DNA from: Paraburkholderia kururiensis JCM 10599 = LMG 19447
GTDB lineage: Bacteria; Pseudomonadota; Gammaproteobacteria; Burkholderiales; Burkholderiaceae
Reading direction: 5' to 3'
DNA length: 64,000 bases
Assembly: GCF_003986935.1 (NCBI RefSeq)
Contig: NZ_RJZE01000006.1
Span: forward strand, 124,001 to 188,000
The notes beneath the pieces are model-generated. The model was given only the letters and a program-made list of their open reading frames with translations, ran no database searches and was not told the origin of the DNA. Made by a program: the position numbers and the translations under genes. Positions 42,144-52,723 of the stretch are shown piece after piece. How positions within the stretch are numbered: position 1 is the first letter of the stretch; every line of letters starts with the position of its first letter.

Positions 42144-42185
42144 AACGGCCGAAGTGCTGTATAAATATACAGTACTTCGGCCGTT
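42144..42185 (-). promoter_or_regulatory. 42-bp palindrome with an embedded LexA (SOS) box
   Basis: Two 20-base arms (42144-42163 and 42166-42185) match with one mismatch around a central AA. The core CTGT-N8-ACAG (42157-42172) fits the LexA consensus of beta- and gammaproteobacteria. It lies 28 bases upstream of the radical-SAM start codon (42116), and just after lrp. There is no T-run, so it is not a normal terminator. Confidence 0.75.
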
Positions 42186-42215
42186 TGTCGAGCCGTTCTT
42201 CGAGCCGCAGTTCAG

Positions 42216-42704
42216 TCAATCGCCCACAGCGATCGTCAGCGTTTCCTTGATCTCTTCCATCACCACGTAGCTCTTCGACTGAACCGCCCCGGGCAGCTGC
42301 AGCAGGATGTCGCCGAGCAGCTTGCGGTAGTCCGCCATCTCGCCGATGCGTGCCTTGATGAGGTAGTCGAAGTCGCCCGACACGAGGTGGCACTCCAGCA
42401 CCTCAGGAATCTTCTGCACCTCGCGGCGAAACTGCTCGAACATGTTGCCGCTCTTGTGATCGAGCGTGATTTCCACGAACACGAGCAGCGCCGCGCCCAA
42501 CATGCCGGGATTCACCCGCGCGTAGTAGCCAGTAATGATGCCGTCGCGCTCCATGCGCTTCACCCGCTCCGTGCACGGGGTGACCGAGAGACCGACCTGC
42601 TCGGCGAGGTCTTTCATCGCCATGCGACCGTCCTGCTGGAGCAGTTTCAGGATGCGGTGATCGATGCGATCGAGGGTCCGGACGGGCTGGCGTTGTGTGC
42701 GCAT
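42216..42704 (-). CDS. Lrp/AsnC family transcriptional regulator
   Basis: A 162-residue regulator. Helix-turn-helix LDRIDHRILKLLQQDGRMAM then DLAEQVGLSVTPCTERVKRME; the ligand-binding RAM domain covers VFVEITLDHKS, EVLECHLVSGDFDYLIKARIG. It is divergent from dadA, so it likely controls that D-amino-acid dehydrogenase in response to alanine or leucine. The shared 141-base region is AT-rich. Confidence 0.9.
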   Translation of the reverse strand: MRTQRQPVRTLDRIDHRILKLLQQDGRMAMKDLAEQVGLSVTPCTERVKRMERDGIITGYYARVNPGMLGAALLVFVEITLDHKSGNMFEQFRREVQKIPEVLECHLVSGDFDYLIKARIGEMADYRKLLGDILLQLPGAVQSKSYVVMEEIKETLTIAVGD

Positions 42705-42845
42705 GGTTTTTCTACTGAAAACTGGAAAAATACAATAACAAAACCTACCTCAACACCAATAGCATAGCCGTAAATACTGGATACGCGCGATATTTCATGG
42801 TTTTCCGGACGCGCAGACCAGTTTCCCTTTCTGGATGGAGCAGCT
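42705..42845. promoter_or_regulatory. divergent lrp/dadA control region
   Basis: A 141-base AT-rich region between the divergent lrp and dadA genes. Lrp-type proteins bind such A/T-rich tracts. No exact promoter could be fixed. Confidence 0.45.
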
Positions 42846-44132
42846 ATGCGAATCGTCGTTCTGGGCAGTGGCGTCGTCGGCGTGACGAGCGCCTATTATC
42901 TGGCGCGCGCCGGTCACGAAGTCACGGTGATCGACCGCGAAACCGGCCCTGCGCTCGACACGAGTTTCGCGAACGCAGGCCAGATCTCGCCGGGTTATGC
43001 CTCGCCCTGGGCCGCTCCCGGCGTGCCGCTCAAGGCCGTGAAGTGGATGTTCCAGAAGCATGCGCCGCTCGCCATCCGCCTCGACGGCACGCGCTTCCAG
43101 CTGCAGTGGATGTGGCAAATGCTGCAGAACTGCACGGCCGGGCGTTACGCCGTCAACAAAGGCCGCATGGTTCGCCTTGCCGAATACAGCCGCGATTGCC
43201 TTCAAGCGCTGCGCGCCGAAACCGGCATCGAGTACGAAGGCCGCCAGGGCGGCACGCTGCAGGTGTTCCGCACGCAGCAGCAACTCGAGGGCGCCGCGAA
43301 AGACATCACCGTGCTGAAAGACGCGAACGTGCCCTACGAGTTGCTCACGCCCGAAGAGCTGTCGCGTGCCGAGCCGGCGCTCGCCGCCGTGTCGCACAAG
43401 CTCACGGGCGGCCTGCGTCTGCCCGGCGACGAAACCGGCGACTGCCAGTTGTTCACCACGCGCCTTGCCGCGCTTGCCGGCGAACTCGGCGTACGTTTTC
43501 GCTACAACACGGCCATCGATGGCCTCGCCGTTGCGGGTGGGCGCGTTGCCGGCGTGCAGTGCGGCAGCGAACTCGTGCGTGCCGACGCTTTCGTCGTGGC
43601 CCTCGGCTCGTACTCGACGAAGCTGCTGTCGGGCATCGTGAAGATTCCCGTGTATCCGCTCAAGGGCTACTCGATCACGGCACCGATTGTCGATGCCAAG
43701 GCTGCGCCGGTTTCGACGGTGCTCGACGAAACGTACAAGATCGCCATCACGCGCTTCGACGACCGCATCCGCGTGGGTGGCATGGCCGAGATCGTCGGTT
43801 TCGACAAGCGCCTGCGCGATGCGCGTCGCGAGACGCTCGAAATGTGCGTGAACGACCTGTTCCCGGGCGGCGGCGACACCTCGAACGCCACCTTCTGGAC
43901 CGGCCTGCGCCCGATGACGCCGGACGGCACGCCGGTGGTGGGCCGCACGCCGATGCCCAATCTGTTCCTCAACACGGGACACGGCACGCTGGGCTGGACG
44001 ATGTCGTGCGGCTCGGGCCAATTGCTCGCAGACCTGATGTCGGGCAAGCAACCCGCCATTCGCGCCGACGACCTCTCCGTCCATCGCTACCTCGGCGAAA
44101 CGGGCGGCACGGGGCGTCCTGCATACGCCTGA
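42846..44132 (+). CDS. dadA: D-amino acid dehydrogenase DadA
   Basis: A 428-residue FAD enzyme that oxidatively deaminates D-alanine and other D-amino acids, passing electrons to the respiratory chain. The N-terminal FAD loop is [20 protein letters not shown], followed by [15 protein letters not shown], and the C-terminal [17 protein letters not shown] and [16 protein letters not shown] blocks are typical of DadA. It is divergent from its probable regulator. The call is secure. Confidence 0.95.
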   Translation: MRIVVLGSGVVGVTSAYYLARAGHEVTVIDRETGPALDTSFANAGQISPGYASPWAAPGVPLKAVKWMFQKHAPLAIRLDGTRFQLQWMWQMLQNCTAGRYAVNKGRMVRLAEYSRDCLQALRAETGIEYEGRQGGTLQVFRTQQQLEGAAKDITVLKDANVPYELLTPEELSRAEPALAAVSHKLTGGLRLPGDETGDCQLFTTRLAALAGELGVRFRYNTAIDGLAVAGGRVAGVQCGSELVRADAFVVALGSYSTKLLSGIVKIPVYPLKGYSITAPIVDAKAAPVSTVLDETYKIAITRFDDRIRVGGMAEIVGFDKRLRDARRETLEMCVNDLFPGGGDTSNATFWTGLRPMTPDGTPVVGRTPMPNLFLNTGHGTLGWTMSCGSGQLLADLMSGKQPAIRADDLSVHRYLGETGGTGRPAYA

Positions 44133-44177
44133 TTCGACTGGCGCGAGCCGCACACGAGACGCTCGCAGAAGCAAAAA

Positions 44178-44209
44178 AGAAGGCGCCCACATTGGGCGCC
44201 TTCTGTCTT
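44178..44209. terminator. bidirectional terminator between dadA and the acyl-CoA dehydrogenase
   Basis: AGAAGGCGCCCA (44178-44189) pairs with TGGGCGCCTTCT (44193-44204). A run of A lies to the left, giving a strong T-tract for the minus-strand gene. Confidence 0.85.
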
Positions 44210-44269
44210 ATGGAACGCGTTCCGCGCGCAAGGCGCCCCGCTTCTCGCAGGGCGTCCGGCCCATCAGTT

Positions 44270-46060
44270 TCAGAACTGGTCCTCGCCAAGTGCAAACACG
44301 CCTTCGCCACCTTTCGCGCTGACGATCGACACCTCCAACGCGCCAGCCTGAGGCAGCACGTGCTGCGCGAAGAACTGTGCCGTGGCGATCTTCGCTTCGT
44401 AGAACGCCGGGTCCTCCGCGCGCTTGCTGGCCGCGGCCAGCATGGCACGCGCCATCTGCCAGCCGCCCAGCACGATGCCGGCCAGTTTCAGATACGGCAC
44501 ACTGCCCGCGAACACCGCGTTCGGATCGCCCTTCGCGTTGGCAACGACATACTCCACAACCGACTGCAGCGCACGCTGACCTTGCGCCAACTGCGTGCGC
44601 ATGGCACCGAATGCCGCGCCTTCGTGCGCGCCTAGCGCTTCGACGGTCTGCCCGATCTCCGCGATCAGGGCCTTCGCCACCGCACCGCCGTCGCGAACCG
44701 TCTTGCGGCCGATGAGGTCGTTTGCCTGAATCGCCGTGGTGCCTTCGTAGATCGTCAGGATGCGGGCGTCACGGTAGTACTGCGCCGCGCCCGTTTCCTC
44801 GATGAAGCCCATGCCGCCGTGCACCTGCACGCCGAGGCTCGTCACTTCGAGCGAAAGCTCCGTGCTCCAGCCCTTCACCACGGGCACGAGGAACTCGTAG
44901 ATCGCATGATGCCGCTCGCGCGTCGCAGCGTCCGCGTGGCGATGCGCGATATCGCAGTGCGCGGCCGCCACGTAGGCAAGCGAGCGCGACGCTTCCGTAA
45001 GCGCGCGCATCGTGGCCAGCATGCGGCGCACGTCCGGGTGGTGGATGATCGTGACGGCCTGCTTCGCCGATCCGTCCACGGGCCGGCTCTGCACACGCTC
45101 CTTCGCATAGGCGAGCGCCTTCTGGTAGGCGCGGTCCGACACCGCCACGCCCTGCATGCCGACCGCGAAGCGGGCCGCGTTCATCATGATGAACATGTAC
45201 TCGAGGCCGCGATTTTCTTCGCCCACGAGCTGACCGATCGCGCCGCCGTGATCGCCGAACTGCAGCACCGCCGTCGGGCTCGCCTTGATGCCCAGCTTGT
45301 GTTCGATCGACACGCAATGCACGTCGTTGCGCGCGCCGAGCGAACCGTCGTCGTTGACGAGGAACTTCGGCACGGTAAAGAGCGAAATACCCTTCACGCC
45401 TTCCGGCGCGCCAGGCGTGCGCGCGAGCACGAGATGCACGATGTTGCCCGCCATGTCGTGCTCGCCCCACGTGATAAAGATCTTCGTGCCGAAGATACGG
45501 TACGTGCCGTCGCCCTGCGGCTCGGCACGCGTGCGCACGAGTGCGAGATCGGAGCCGGCTTGCGGCTCGGTGAGGTTCATCGTGCCGGTCCATTCGCCGG
45601 AGATCAGCTTCGGCACGTAGCGCTGCTTCTGCTCCTCCGTGCCTGCGGTCAGCAGGGCTTCGATGGCGCCGTCGGTGAGCAGCGGGCACAGCGCGAACGA
45701 CAGGTTCGCGGCATTGAGCATTTCGATACACGCAGTGGCGATCAGCTTCGGCAGGCCCTGACCGTCGTAATCGGTAGGATGCTGGACGCCTTGCCAGCCG
45801 CCTTCGGCGAACTGCCGGAAAGCGTCGGCGAAACCGGGCGTCGCCTTCACTTCGCCGTTGTGCCAGCTGCTGGGGTTGCGATCGCCTTCCACGTTGAGCG
45901 GCGCGATGACGTCGCCGCACAGCTTCGCGGCCTCTTCCAGTACGGCCTGGGCCGTCTCCGGCGTAGCGTCTTCGAAGCCGGGCAGGCTTGCGACCTGATC
46001 GATGCCGGCAAGCTCGTTCATCACGAACAGCATGTCTTTGACGGGGGCGGTGTAGCTCAT
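44270..46060 (-). CDS. acyl-CoA dehydrogenase with C-terminal extension (DmdC/FadE-like)
   Basis: A 596-residue flavin enzyme. The core has TMNLTEPQAGSDLALVRTRA (FAD binding), IFITWGEHDMAGN, and the catalytic-region YEGTTAIQANDLIGRKTV. The C-terminal ~130 residues form the extra domain of the ~600-residue subfamily that includes methylthiopropionyl-CoA dehydrogenase DmdC. Electrons go to ETF, encoded just upstream. The true substrate is unknown. Confidence 0.9.
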   Translation of the reverse strand: MSYTAPVKDMLFVMNELAGIDQVASLPGFEDATPETAQAVLEEAAKLCGDVIAPLNVEGDRNPSSWHNGEVKATPGFADAFRQFAEGGWQGVQHPTDYDGQGLPKLIATACIEMLNAANLSFALCPLLTDGAIEALLTAGTEEQKQRYVPKLISGEWTGTMNLTEPQAGSDLALVRTRAEPQGDGTYRIFGTKIFITWGEHDMAGNIVHLVLARTPGAPEGVKGISLFTVPKFLVNDDGSLGARNDVHCVSIEHKLGIKASPTAVLQFGDHGGAIGQLVGEENRGLEYMFIMMNAARFAVGMQGVAVSDRAYQKALAYAKERVQSRPVDGSAKQAVTIIHHPDVRRMLATMRALTEASRSLAYVAAAHCDIAHRHADAATRERHHAIYEFLVPVVKGWSTELSLEVTSLGVQVHGGMGFIEETGAAQYYRDARILTIYEGTTAIQANDLIGRKTVRDGGAVAKALIAEIGQTVEALGAHEGAAFGAMRTQLAQGQRALQSVVEYVVANAKGDPNAVFAGSVPYLKLAGIVLGGWQMARAMLAAASKRAEDPAFYEAKIATAQFFAQHVLPQAGALEVSIVSAKGGEGVFALGEDQF

Positions 46061-46090
46061 TGAGTCAGTCTCCTCTACTGCCTGATATCA

Positions 46091-46121
46091 ATAAAAAAGG
46101 GGGCGCCGTGCGCGCCCCCTT
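46091..46121 (-). terminator. terminator after etfA
   Basis: AAGGGGGCGC (46097-46106) pairs with GCGCCCCCTT (46112-46121). On the minus strand a T-tract follows. It separates etfBA from the acyl-CoA dehydrogenase gene. Confidence 0.8.
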
Positions 46122-46160
46122 CGTGTGCCGATAGCCTTCTGCGAGGCGCGGGTGCCGCGC

Positions 46161-47096
46161 TTAGCCGAGTTCGCCGACGAGTTCGGGCACGAGCGCAAAC
46201 AGATCACCGACGAGGCCGTAGTCGGCCACGCTGAAGATCGGTGCTTCGGGGTCCTTGTTGATCGCGACAATCACCTTCGAGTCCTTCATGCCGGCCAGAT
46301 GCTGGATCGCACCCGAGATGCCCACCGCCACGTACAGCTGCGGCGCCACGATCTTGCCGGTCTGGCCCACCTGGTAGTCGTTGGGCACATAGCCCGCGTC
46401 CACCGCCGCGCGCGAGGCGCCCAGCGCTGCACCCAGCTTGTCGGCGAGCGGCTCCAGCACCTTCGTGTAGTTCTCGCCGCTGCCGAGACCCCGGCCACCC
46501 GAGACGATGATGTTCGCGCTCGTCAGCTCGGGACGGTCAAGCTTCGTCACTTCGCGGCTCACGAACTGCGAGATGCCGGCGTCCGGCGCTGCCTCGATCT
46601 TCTCGATGGACGCGCTGCCGCCTTCGGCCGCCACGGCGTCGAAGCCCGTGGTGCGCACCGTGATGACCTTGATCGGGTCCGCCGACTGCACCGTTGCGAT
46701 CGCGTTGCCGGCGTAGATAGGACGCTCGAACGTGTCGGCGCTGACCACGGCCGTGATGTCGCTGATCTGCGCCACGTCGAGCTTCGCCGCGATGCGCGGC
46801 GTCACGTTCTTGCCCGCCGCCGTGGCCGGCGCGAGGATGTGCGAGTAGTCCTTCGCGATGTTCAGTACCGTCGCCTCGACGTTTTCCGCGAGGCCCGCTT
46901 CGAGCTGCGGTGCATCGGCGAGCAGCACCTTCGATACGCCCGCAATCTTCGCCGCCGCTTCGGCCGCGCCCTGCGCGTTGTGGCCGGCCACCAGCACGTG
47001 CACGTCGCCACCAATCTTCGTCGCAGCCGCCACCGTGTTCAGCGTCGCGCCCTTCACGGTCGCGTTGTCGTGTTCCGCAATTACCAGAATCGTCAT
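46161..47096 (-). CDS. etfA: electron transfer flavoprotein alpha subunit
   Basis: A 311-residue subunit. It carries the FAD domain with the C-terminal signature [20 protein letters not shown] and [21 protein letters not shown]. The N-terminal half is the ETF fold ([18 protein letters not shown]). It transfers electrons from acyl-CoA dehydrogenases to ETF-quinone oxidoreductase. 14 bases from etfB. Confidence 0.96.
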   Translation of the reverse strand: MTILVIAEHDNATVKGATLNTVAAATKIGGDVHVLVAGHNAQGAAEAAAKIAGVSKVLLADAPQLEAGLAENVEATVLNIAKDYSHILAPATAAGKNVTPRIAAKLDVAQISDITAVVSADTFERPIYAGNAIATVQSADPIKVITVRTTGFDAVAAEGGSASIEKIEAAPDAGISQFVSREVTKLDRPELTSANIIVSGGRGLGSGENYTKVLEPLADKLGAALGASRAAVDAGYVPNDYQVGQTGKIVAPQLYVAVGISGAIQHLAGMKDSKVIVAINKDPEAPIFSVADYGLVGDLFALVPELVGELG

Positions 47097-47110
47097 TTGT
47101 CGTCGCTCCC

Positions 47111-47860
47111 TTACAGCACCTTCGCTTCGGTCTTCAACTTCTCCACCAGCGTCTTCACGTCCGGCACCTTCACGCCGGCCGAGCGCTTCGGCGGCTCGGC
47201 AACCTTCAGCGTCTTCAGGCGCGGCGTCACATCCACGCCGAGATCCTCGGGCTTGATGGTTTCGAGCGGCTTCTTCTTCGCCTTCATGATGTTGGGCAGC
47301 GTCACGTAGCGCGGCTCGTTCAAGCGCAGGTCGGTCGTGACCACGGCGGGCAGCTTCAGCGAGAGCGTTTCGGCACCGCCGTCCACTTCGCGCATCACCG
47401 TGGCCTTACCGTCTGCAACCGTCACCTTCGAGGCAAACGTCGCCTGCGGCAGGTTCGCGAGTGCGGCAAGCATCTGGCCGGTCTGGTTGGAGTCGTCGTC
47501 GATGGCCTGTTTGCCCAGGATGACCAGCTGCGGCTGTTCCTTGTCCACGAGCGCCTTGAGCAGCTTCGCCACAGCGAGCGGCTGCAGGTCTTCGTTCGAT
47601 TCGATCAGGATGGCCCGGTCCGCGCCGATGGCCAGCGCCGTGCGCAGCGTTTCCTGCGCCTGCGCCACGCCCGCCGACACCGCGATCACCTCGGTCGCCA
47701 CGCCCGCTTCCTTCAGGCGCACGGCTTCCTCGACGGCAATTTCGTCGAACGGGTTCATCGACATCTTCACGTTTGCAATGTCGACGCCCGTGCCGTCCGT
47801 CTTCACGCGGACCTTCACGTTGTAGTCGACCACTCTCTTGACTGGCACCAGGATTTTCAT
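47111..47860 (-). CDS. etfB: electron transfer flavoprotein beta subunit
   Basis: A 249-residue subunit starting [14 protein letters not shown]. The ETF-beta signature [11 protein letters not shown] and the nucleotide loop [17 protein letters not shown] are visible, as is [19 protein letters not shown]. Start 47860 is preferred over an upstream Met (47866). First gene of the etfBA pair. Confidence 0.96.
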   Translation of the reverse strand: MKILVPVKRVVDYNVKVRVKTDGTGVDIANVKMSMNPFDEIAVEEAVRLKEAGVATEVIAVSAGVAQAQETLRTALAIGADRAILIESNEDLQPLAVAKLLKALVDKEQPQLVILGKQAIDDDSNQTGQMLAALANLPQATFASKVTVADGKATVMREVDGGAETLSLKLPAVVTTDLRLNEPRYVTLPNIMKAKKKPLETIKPEDLGVDVTPRLKTLKVAEPPKRSAGVKVPDVKTLVEKLKTEAKVL

Positions 47861-48117
47861 GCACACGCTCCAAAGTTACGAATACGTCAACCTGCGGGAC
47901 ATTATAGCGACAGCCCCTTGCGCACCGCGGCGCCGCAGGCCGTTTCGATCAACAATACCGCCCTTGGGCTGGGCGTCGGAAATAGCGAACGGTCGTGCGA
48001 TTTTAGCCTTGAAAAAACCCAGGCGCCAAGCCCGGGCTCCGACCGGTGCCTCTAATTTTGCTGCCCGCCTCGCGGGACCGGCCGTCCATATTGCTCGCGC
48101 CGTTTTTGCGCAGCCTA

Positions 48118-48915
48118 TTACCAGCCCGCCACCACCGCGCCGCCGAACTTCGTTTCGATGTACTGCTTCACTTCCGGCGAGTGGTACGCCGCCACGAGCT
48201 TCGCCACCCACGGCTTGTTACGGTCAGCCTCACGAATCGCGATGATGTTCACGTACGGGCCGTTCGGATCTTCGATGGCAATGGCGTCCTGCCTGGGCTT
48301 GAGGCCCGCTTCCATCGCGAAATTCGTATTGATGGCCGCTGCGTCCACGTCGCCCAGCGAGCGCGGAATCTGCGCGGCGTCCAGTTCCACGATCTTCAGC
48401 TTCTTCGGGTTGTCGACGATATCGATCGGCGTGGCCTTCAGTCCCGCGTCGGCGCGCAGCTTGATGAGGCCCTGCTTTTGCAGGAGCAGGAGCGCGCGGC
48501 CGCCGTTGGTCGGGTCGTTCGGCACGGCGATCTTCGCGCCCACGGGCAGCGCCGCCAGCGACTTCACGCGCTTCGAGTAGATGCCCATCGGGAACGTCAC
48601 CGTATCCGCGATCTTGATGATCTTGTAGCCGCGGTCCTTCACCTGCGCCTGCAGATACGGCTCGTGCTGATAGCTGTTCGCGTCGAGGTCGCCGCCTGCC
48701 AGTGCCGCGTTCGGCTGCACGTAGTCCGAAAACTCGACGATCTTGATGTTGAGGCCGTTACGCGCGGCCACGGTCTTCACGACGTCCATCAGTTGCGCGT
48801 GCGGGCCGCCCGTCACGCCCACCTTGATGGTTTCGTCGGCGCGCGCGGCGCCCGAGGCAAACAGCGTGGCGGCACCGAGCACGGCGGCCAGTTTCAATAC
48901 GAAGCGACGTTGCAT
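48118..48915 (-). CDS. metQ: methionine ABC transporter substrate-binding protein MetQ
   Basis: A 265-residue periplasmic binding protein of the NlpA/MetQ family. The signal peptide ends near AARADE and has no lipobox cysteine, so it is probably soluble or anchored otherwise. Core blocks are VGVTGGPHAQLMDVVK, NAALAGGDLDANSYQHEPYL, and VPNDPTNGGRALLLLQ. It works with MetN and MetI encoded upstream to import D- and L-methionine. Confidence 0.94.
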   Translation of the reverse strand: MQRRFVLKLAAVLGAATLFASGAARADETIKVGVTGGPHAQLMDVVKTVAARNGLNIKIVEFSDYVQPNAALAGGDLDANSYQHEPYLQAQVKDRGYKIIKIADTVTFPMGIYSKRVKSLAALPVGAKIAVPNDPTNGGRALLLLQKQGLIKLRADAGLKATPIDIVDNPKKLKIVELDAAQIPRSLGDVDAAAINTNFAMEAGLKPRQDAIAIEDPNGPYVNIIAIREADRNKPWVAKLVAAYHSPEVKQYIETKFGGAVVAGW

Positions 48916-49008
48916 AACTCAATCCCCAAACGTGTGTTGTTTCGTGTGTTGTCTATTGACGCACTGACGCATGGCCCGCGTCGCGAACGCCACGGGCCTT
49001 GCATCGAT

Positions 49009-49662
49009 TCAGCGATGACCCAGGCGCCGCACGAGCCAGTCGCCGAACGACTGCACGAGCTGAACAAAGACGATCAGAATCACGACCACTGCGACCATCA
49101 CTTCGGGCTCGAAGCGCTGATAGCCATAGCGGATGCCCAGATCGCCCAGTCCGCCACCGCCGATCGCGCCCGCCATCGCCGAATAGCCGACGAGCGAGAC
49201 GAACGTAATGGTGAGCCCGGCCACGATGCCTGGCAGCGCTTCGGGCAGCAGCACCTTGAAGACGATCTGGCGCGTCGTGGCGCCCATCGCCTGAGCGGCC
49301 TCGATCAGGCCGCGATCCACTTCGCGCAGCGCCGTCTCGACGAGTCGCGCAATGAACGGTGCAGCGGCAATCGTGAGCGGCACGACGGCCGCGGCCGTGC
49401 CGATCGAGGAGCCCACCACGAGGCGCGTGAACGGAATCACTGCGACGAGCAGGATGATGAACGGCGTCGAACGCACAGCGTTCACGAGCATACCCATCGC
49501 GCGGTTCACGGCGAGGTTCTGCAGCACGCCTTGACGGTCGGTGAGATGGAGCAGCACGCCGAGCGGCAGCCCCACGAGGGCGCCGATCAAGCCCGAGATG
49601 CCGACCATCACGAGCGTCTCCCAGAACGACTGCACGAACATATCGAGCATTTCACTCAACAT
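49009..49662 (-). CDS. metI: methionine ABC transporter permease MetI
   Basis: A 217-residue permease with five helices. Start [11 protein letters not shown] at 49662 matches the family length and overlaps metN by 11 bases. The EAA-like loop is [24 protein letters not shown]. It is coupled to metN. Confidence 0.94.
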   Translation of the reverse strand: MLSEMLDMFVQSFWETLVMVGISGLIGALVGLPLGVLLHLTDRQGVLQNLAVNRAMGMLVNAVRSTPFIILLVAVIPFTRLVVGSSIGTAAAVVPLTIAAAPFIARLVETALREVDRGLIEAAQAMGATTRQIVFKVLLPEALPGIVAGLTITFVSLVGYSAMAGAIGGGGLGDLGIRYGYQRFEPEVMVAVVVILIVFVQLVQSFGDWLVRRLGHR

Positions 49663-50686
49663 ACGAGAGCTCCTCCACGACGACACCCTGCTCGCGCAGC
49701 CAGGCGATGGCCTGCGCGACCTTCACCGCCTCGCCGCTCGCAAGCACCGCGAGCGACCCGAACGCCTGGCCCTGAATCTCGTCGATCTGGCCGTGCAGAA
49801 TATTGAAGTCCAGTTCGTAGCGGCGAATGGTTTCCGAGAGCACCGGCTGGTCCACGCCCGAGCCCGTGAAGGCGAGGCGCAGCAGATGTCCGTTGCCCGT
49901 CTTCAGACGCTCGGCCACGCGCACCTTGAGCGCGGGCGGCAATTCCTGGGCAATCACGTCGCCCAGCAGCGCGCGCGTGACTTCGTGATGCGGCTGCAGG
50001 AACACGTCGATCACGCGACCTTCTTCCACCACCTTGCCCGCATCGAGCACCGCGACGCGATCGCACACCTGCTTGATGACCTCCATCTGATGCGTGATCA
50101 ACACGACGGTGAGCCCGAGTTCGCGATTGATCTTGCGCAGCAGATCGAGAATGGCGCGCGTGGTTTCGGGGTCGAGTGCCGACGTAGCTTCGTCGGAAAG
50201 CAGCACCTTCGGTTTGCTGGCAAGGGCGCGCGCAATGCCGACGCGCTGCTTCTGCCCGCCGCTGATCTGCGCCGGGTAGCGGTCTTTCTGCGCGGTCAGG
50301 CCAACCAGTTCGAGCAGCGGTAACACCGCTTCTTCAATCTCTGCGCGCTTCATGCCCGCAAGCTCGAGCGGCAGCGCAACGTTTTCGTAGACGGTGCGCG
50401 ACGACAGCAGGTTGAAGTGCTGGAAAATCATGCCGATCTCGCGACGCGCAGCACGCAACTCAGCAGCCGGCAACGACGTGAGCGCCCGTCCGTTCACGAC
50501 GATCTCGCCTTCGGTAGGCCGCGTCAGCAGATTGATGGTGCGTACCAGCGTGCTCTTGCCGGCGCCGCTGCGGCCGATGATGCCGAACACTTCGCCTGGG
50601 GGAATCGTGAGGTTGATGTTGTGGAGCGCTTCGACCCAGCCTCGGGGCCCCGCGAAGCACTGCGACACATTGCGTAGTTCGATCAT
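49652..50686 (-). CDS. metN: methionine ABC transporter ATP-binding protein MetN
   Basis: A 344-residue ATPase. Walker A is [10 protein letters not shown], the ABC signature [15 protein letters not shown] and Walker [17 protein letters not shown]. The C-terminal ~100 residues form the NIL methionine-sensing domain ([17 protein letters not shown]). Start [13 protein letters not shown] at 50686 matches the family; a longer in-frame start at 50734 is not needed. Confidence 0.95.
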   Translation of the reverse strand: MIELRNVSQCFAGPRGWVEALHNINLTIPPGEVFGIIGRSGAGKSTLVRTINLLTRPTEGEIVVNGRALTSLPAAELRAARREIGMIFQHFNLLSSRTVYENVALPLELAGMKRAEIEEAVLPLLELVGLTAQKDRYPAQISGGQKQRVGIARALASKPKVLLSDEATSALDPETTRAILDLLRKINRELGLTVVLITHQMEVIKQVCDRVAVLDAGKVVEEGRVIDVFLQPHHEVTRALLGDVIAQELPPALKVRVAERLKTGNGHLLRLAFTGSGVDQPVLSETIRRYELDFNILHGQIDEIQGQAFGSLAVLASGEAVKVAQAIAWLREQGVVVEELSYVE

Positions 50687-50934
50687 GAAAAAACGAAACG
50701 GCGGTACTGCCGGGCAGGCCTTGGGCCGATGCACGCCGGCAATGGCCGCCGCTGTTTTATTGGTGTGTGGGCCGCGATTTTAACCTGGCCGCGAAATTCT
50801 CTTTAATAATCAATTTCGATCCTTTCATAACGCGAGGGAATTAGAGCGGCACGCCGCCGACCGCGCTCGCTTGAGATACGCGGGCGCGGCTATGATCCGT
50901 CGCATTATCAATATGAAACGGCGGGCAATCAGTC

Positions 50935-51867
50935 ATGGAGACGACAAAGCCTTTCGATGCCGCAACCCAGCGAAGTGCGGCCGCAACGCAGACGCTCCCA
51001 GGCGGGAACGGCGAGGGCTCGGACACCTCGCCGCCGCACACGGACACCGTAACGGCCGCGGACGGCACTGACCTGCCGCTCTACCGCTGGCCCGCCGTCG
51101 GAACACGACGAGCCACTGTCGCGCTTGTCCACGGTCTCGCCGAACACGCCGGGCGATATGCGGCGCTCGCGGCACAGCTCAATGCCGTCGGGATCGAACT
51201 GGTCGCTATCGATCTGCGCGGACACGGACAGGCGCCCGGCCCCCGCGCATGGGTGTCGCGCTTCGACGACTACCTGCTCGACGCCGAAGCGCTCATCGAC
51301 GCCGCTTCACAGCACGGCGGCCCGCTCTTCCTGATGGGCCACAGCATGGGCGGCGCAGTGGCTGCGCTCTATGCCGTGGAACGGCTGCCGGCGAGCCGTC
51401 ATGACGTCGCGGGCCTGATCCTGTCGAGCCCGGCGCTCGCGCCTGGACGCGACGTGCCCCGCTGGATGATCGCGGCCAGCCGCGTCATGAGCCGCGTGTG
51501 GCCCCGGTTTCCCGCCATGAAAATCGACGCAGCGCTACTGTCGCGCGATCCCGCCGTGGTGGAAGCGAATCGCTGCGATCCGCTCGTCCATCACGGGGCA
51601 ATTCCCGCTCGCACGGGCGCGGAGATTCTGGCTGCCATGGAACGCATCGAGCGGGGCCGCGTGGGTCTGCGCTTGCCCGTTCTCGTCTATCACGGTACGC
51701 GGGACAAGCTGACCGAGCCCGAAGGCAGCCGCGATTTCGGCAGCCACGTCGGCTCGCCCGACAAGACGCTCACGCTCTACGAAGGCAGCTACCACGAAAC
51801 GATGAACGACCTGGACCGCGATCGCGTGATCGGAGCGTTGATCGACTGGATAGCGGCGCGGAGTTGA
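50935..51867 (+). CDS. alpha/beta hydrolase, monoacylglycerol lipase type
   Basis: A 310-residue hydrolase. The nucleophile elbow is GHSMGG; the oxyanion block is LVHGLAEHAGRYAALA and the histidine block is YEGSYHETMNDLDRDRV. The first ~40 residues are low-complexity. It matches the serine-hydrolase family of monoacylglycerol lipases. Divergent from metN. Confidence 0.88.
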   Translation: METTKPFDAATQRSAAATQTLPGGNGEGSDTSPPHTDTVTAADGTDLPLYRWPAVGTRRATVALVHGLAEHAGRYAALAAQLNAVGIELVAIDLRGHGQAPGPRAWVSRFDDYLLDAEALIDAASQHGGPLFLMGHSMGGAVAALYAVERLPASRHDVAGLILSSPALAPGRDVPRWMIAASRVMSRVWPRFPAMKIDAALLSRDPAVVEANRCDPLVHHGAIPARTGAEILAAMERIERGRVGLRLPVLVYHGTRDKLTEPEGSRDFGSHVGSPDKTLTLYEGSYHETMNDLDRDRVIGALIDWIAARS

Positions 51868-51900
51868 GGCACTTCGCCTCGTGTTTCGCCCCGTTTCACT

Positions 51901-52713
51901 TCACCACCGCGGCGCCCGCTTTTCGATGAAGGCCTGCACACCTTCCAGCGTGGCGTCCTCCATCATGTTGCAGGCCATCGTTTGTCCCCCAAGCTGATAA
52001 GCGGCCTCGACACCCATTTCGAGCTGCCGGTAGAACAACGCCTTGCCCGCCTCGACCGCGGCACGCGGCTTGGCGCAGATGCTCGCGGCGAGCGCTGCCA
52101 ACGTGGCGTCCAGTTCGGCAGCGCTCGCCACGCGGTTCACGAGCCCGCGGCGCCGGGCTTCGTGCGCATCGATGAACTCGCCGGTCATCAGCATTTCGAA
52201 GGCCATCTTGCGTGACACGTTGCGCGTGAGCGGCACGGAAGGCGTCGAACAGAAGAGCCCGAGGTTCACGCCGGAGACCGCAAAACGCGCTTCGTCCGAT
52301 GCCACCGCGAGGTCGCACATCGCCACCAGCTGACAGCCGGCGGCGGTCGCGATGCCATGCACGCGCGCGATCACGGGCTGCGGCATGCGCTGGATCGCCA
52401 GCATCACCTTCGTGCAACGCGCGAACAGCGCCTGGTAGTACTCGAGCGACGGTGCCGCGCGCATTTCCTTCAGGTCGTGTCCCGCGCAGAAAGCGCGTCC
52501 CGCGCCGGCAATCACGACGACACGGGCGTCGCTCGCTGCAATCGACGTGAGCGCAGTCTGCAATTCGTCGAGCAGCGCTTCGGATAGCGCGTTGAACGCA
52601 TCCGGCCGATTAAGCGTAACGGCCGTCACGCCATGCACTCCGTAGGCGTCCCGGGTTAGCTCGACCAGCGGGCTGGCTTCGCTCGCCTTCGACGAAACGG
52701 TTTGCGTGCTCAT
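51901..52713 (-). CDS. enoyl-CoA hydratase/isomerase family protein
   Basis: A 270-residue crotonase. Signature regions are VTLNRPDAFNALSEALLDEL, GAGRAFCAGHDLKEM, and AAGCQLVAMCDLAVASDEARF. It hydrates or isomerises enoyl-CoA; the catalytic Glu pair is not complete enough to fix the substrate. Ten bases from the next gene on the same strand. Confidence 0.9.
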   Translation of the reverse strand: MSTQTVSSKASEASPLVELTRDAYGVHGVTAVTLNRPDAFNALSEALLDELQTALTSIAASDARVVVIAGAGRAFCAGHDLKEMRAAPSLEYYQALFARCTKVMLAIQRMPQPVIARVHGIATAAGCQLVAMCDLAVASDEARFAVSGVNLGLFCSTPSVPLTRNVSRKMAFEMLMTGEFIDAHEARRRGLVNRVASAAELDATLAALAASICAKPRAAVEAGKALFYRQLEMGVEAAYQLGGQTMACNMMEDATLEGVQAFIEKRAPRW

Positions 52714-52723
52714 GCTCGCCTCC

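Noticed and set aside
50687..50934. Possible methionine riboswitch upstream of metN
   Set aside because: No SAM-type helices or conserved pseudoknot could be recognised in the 248-base divergent region.
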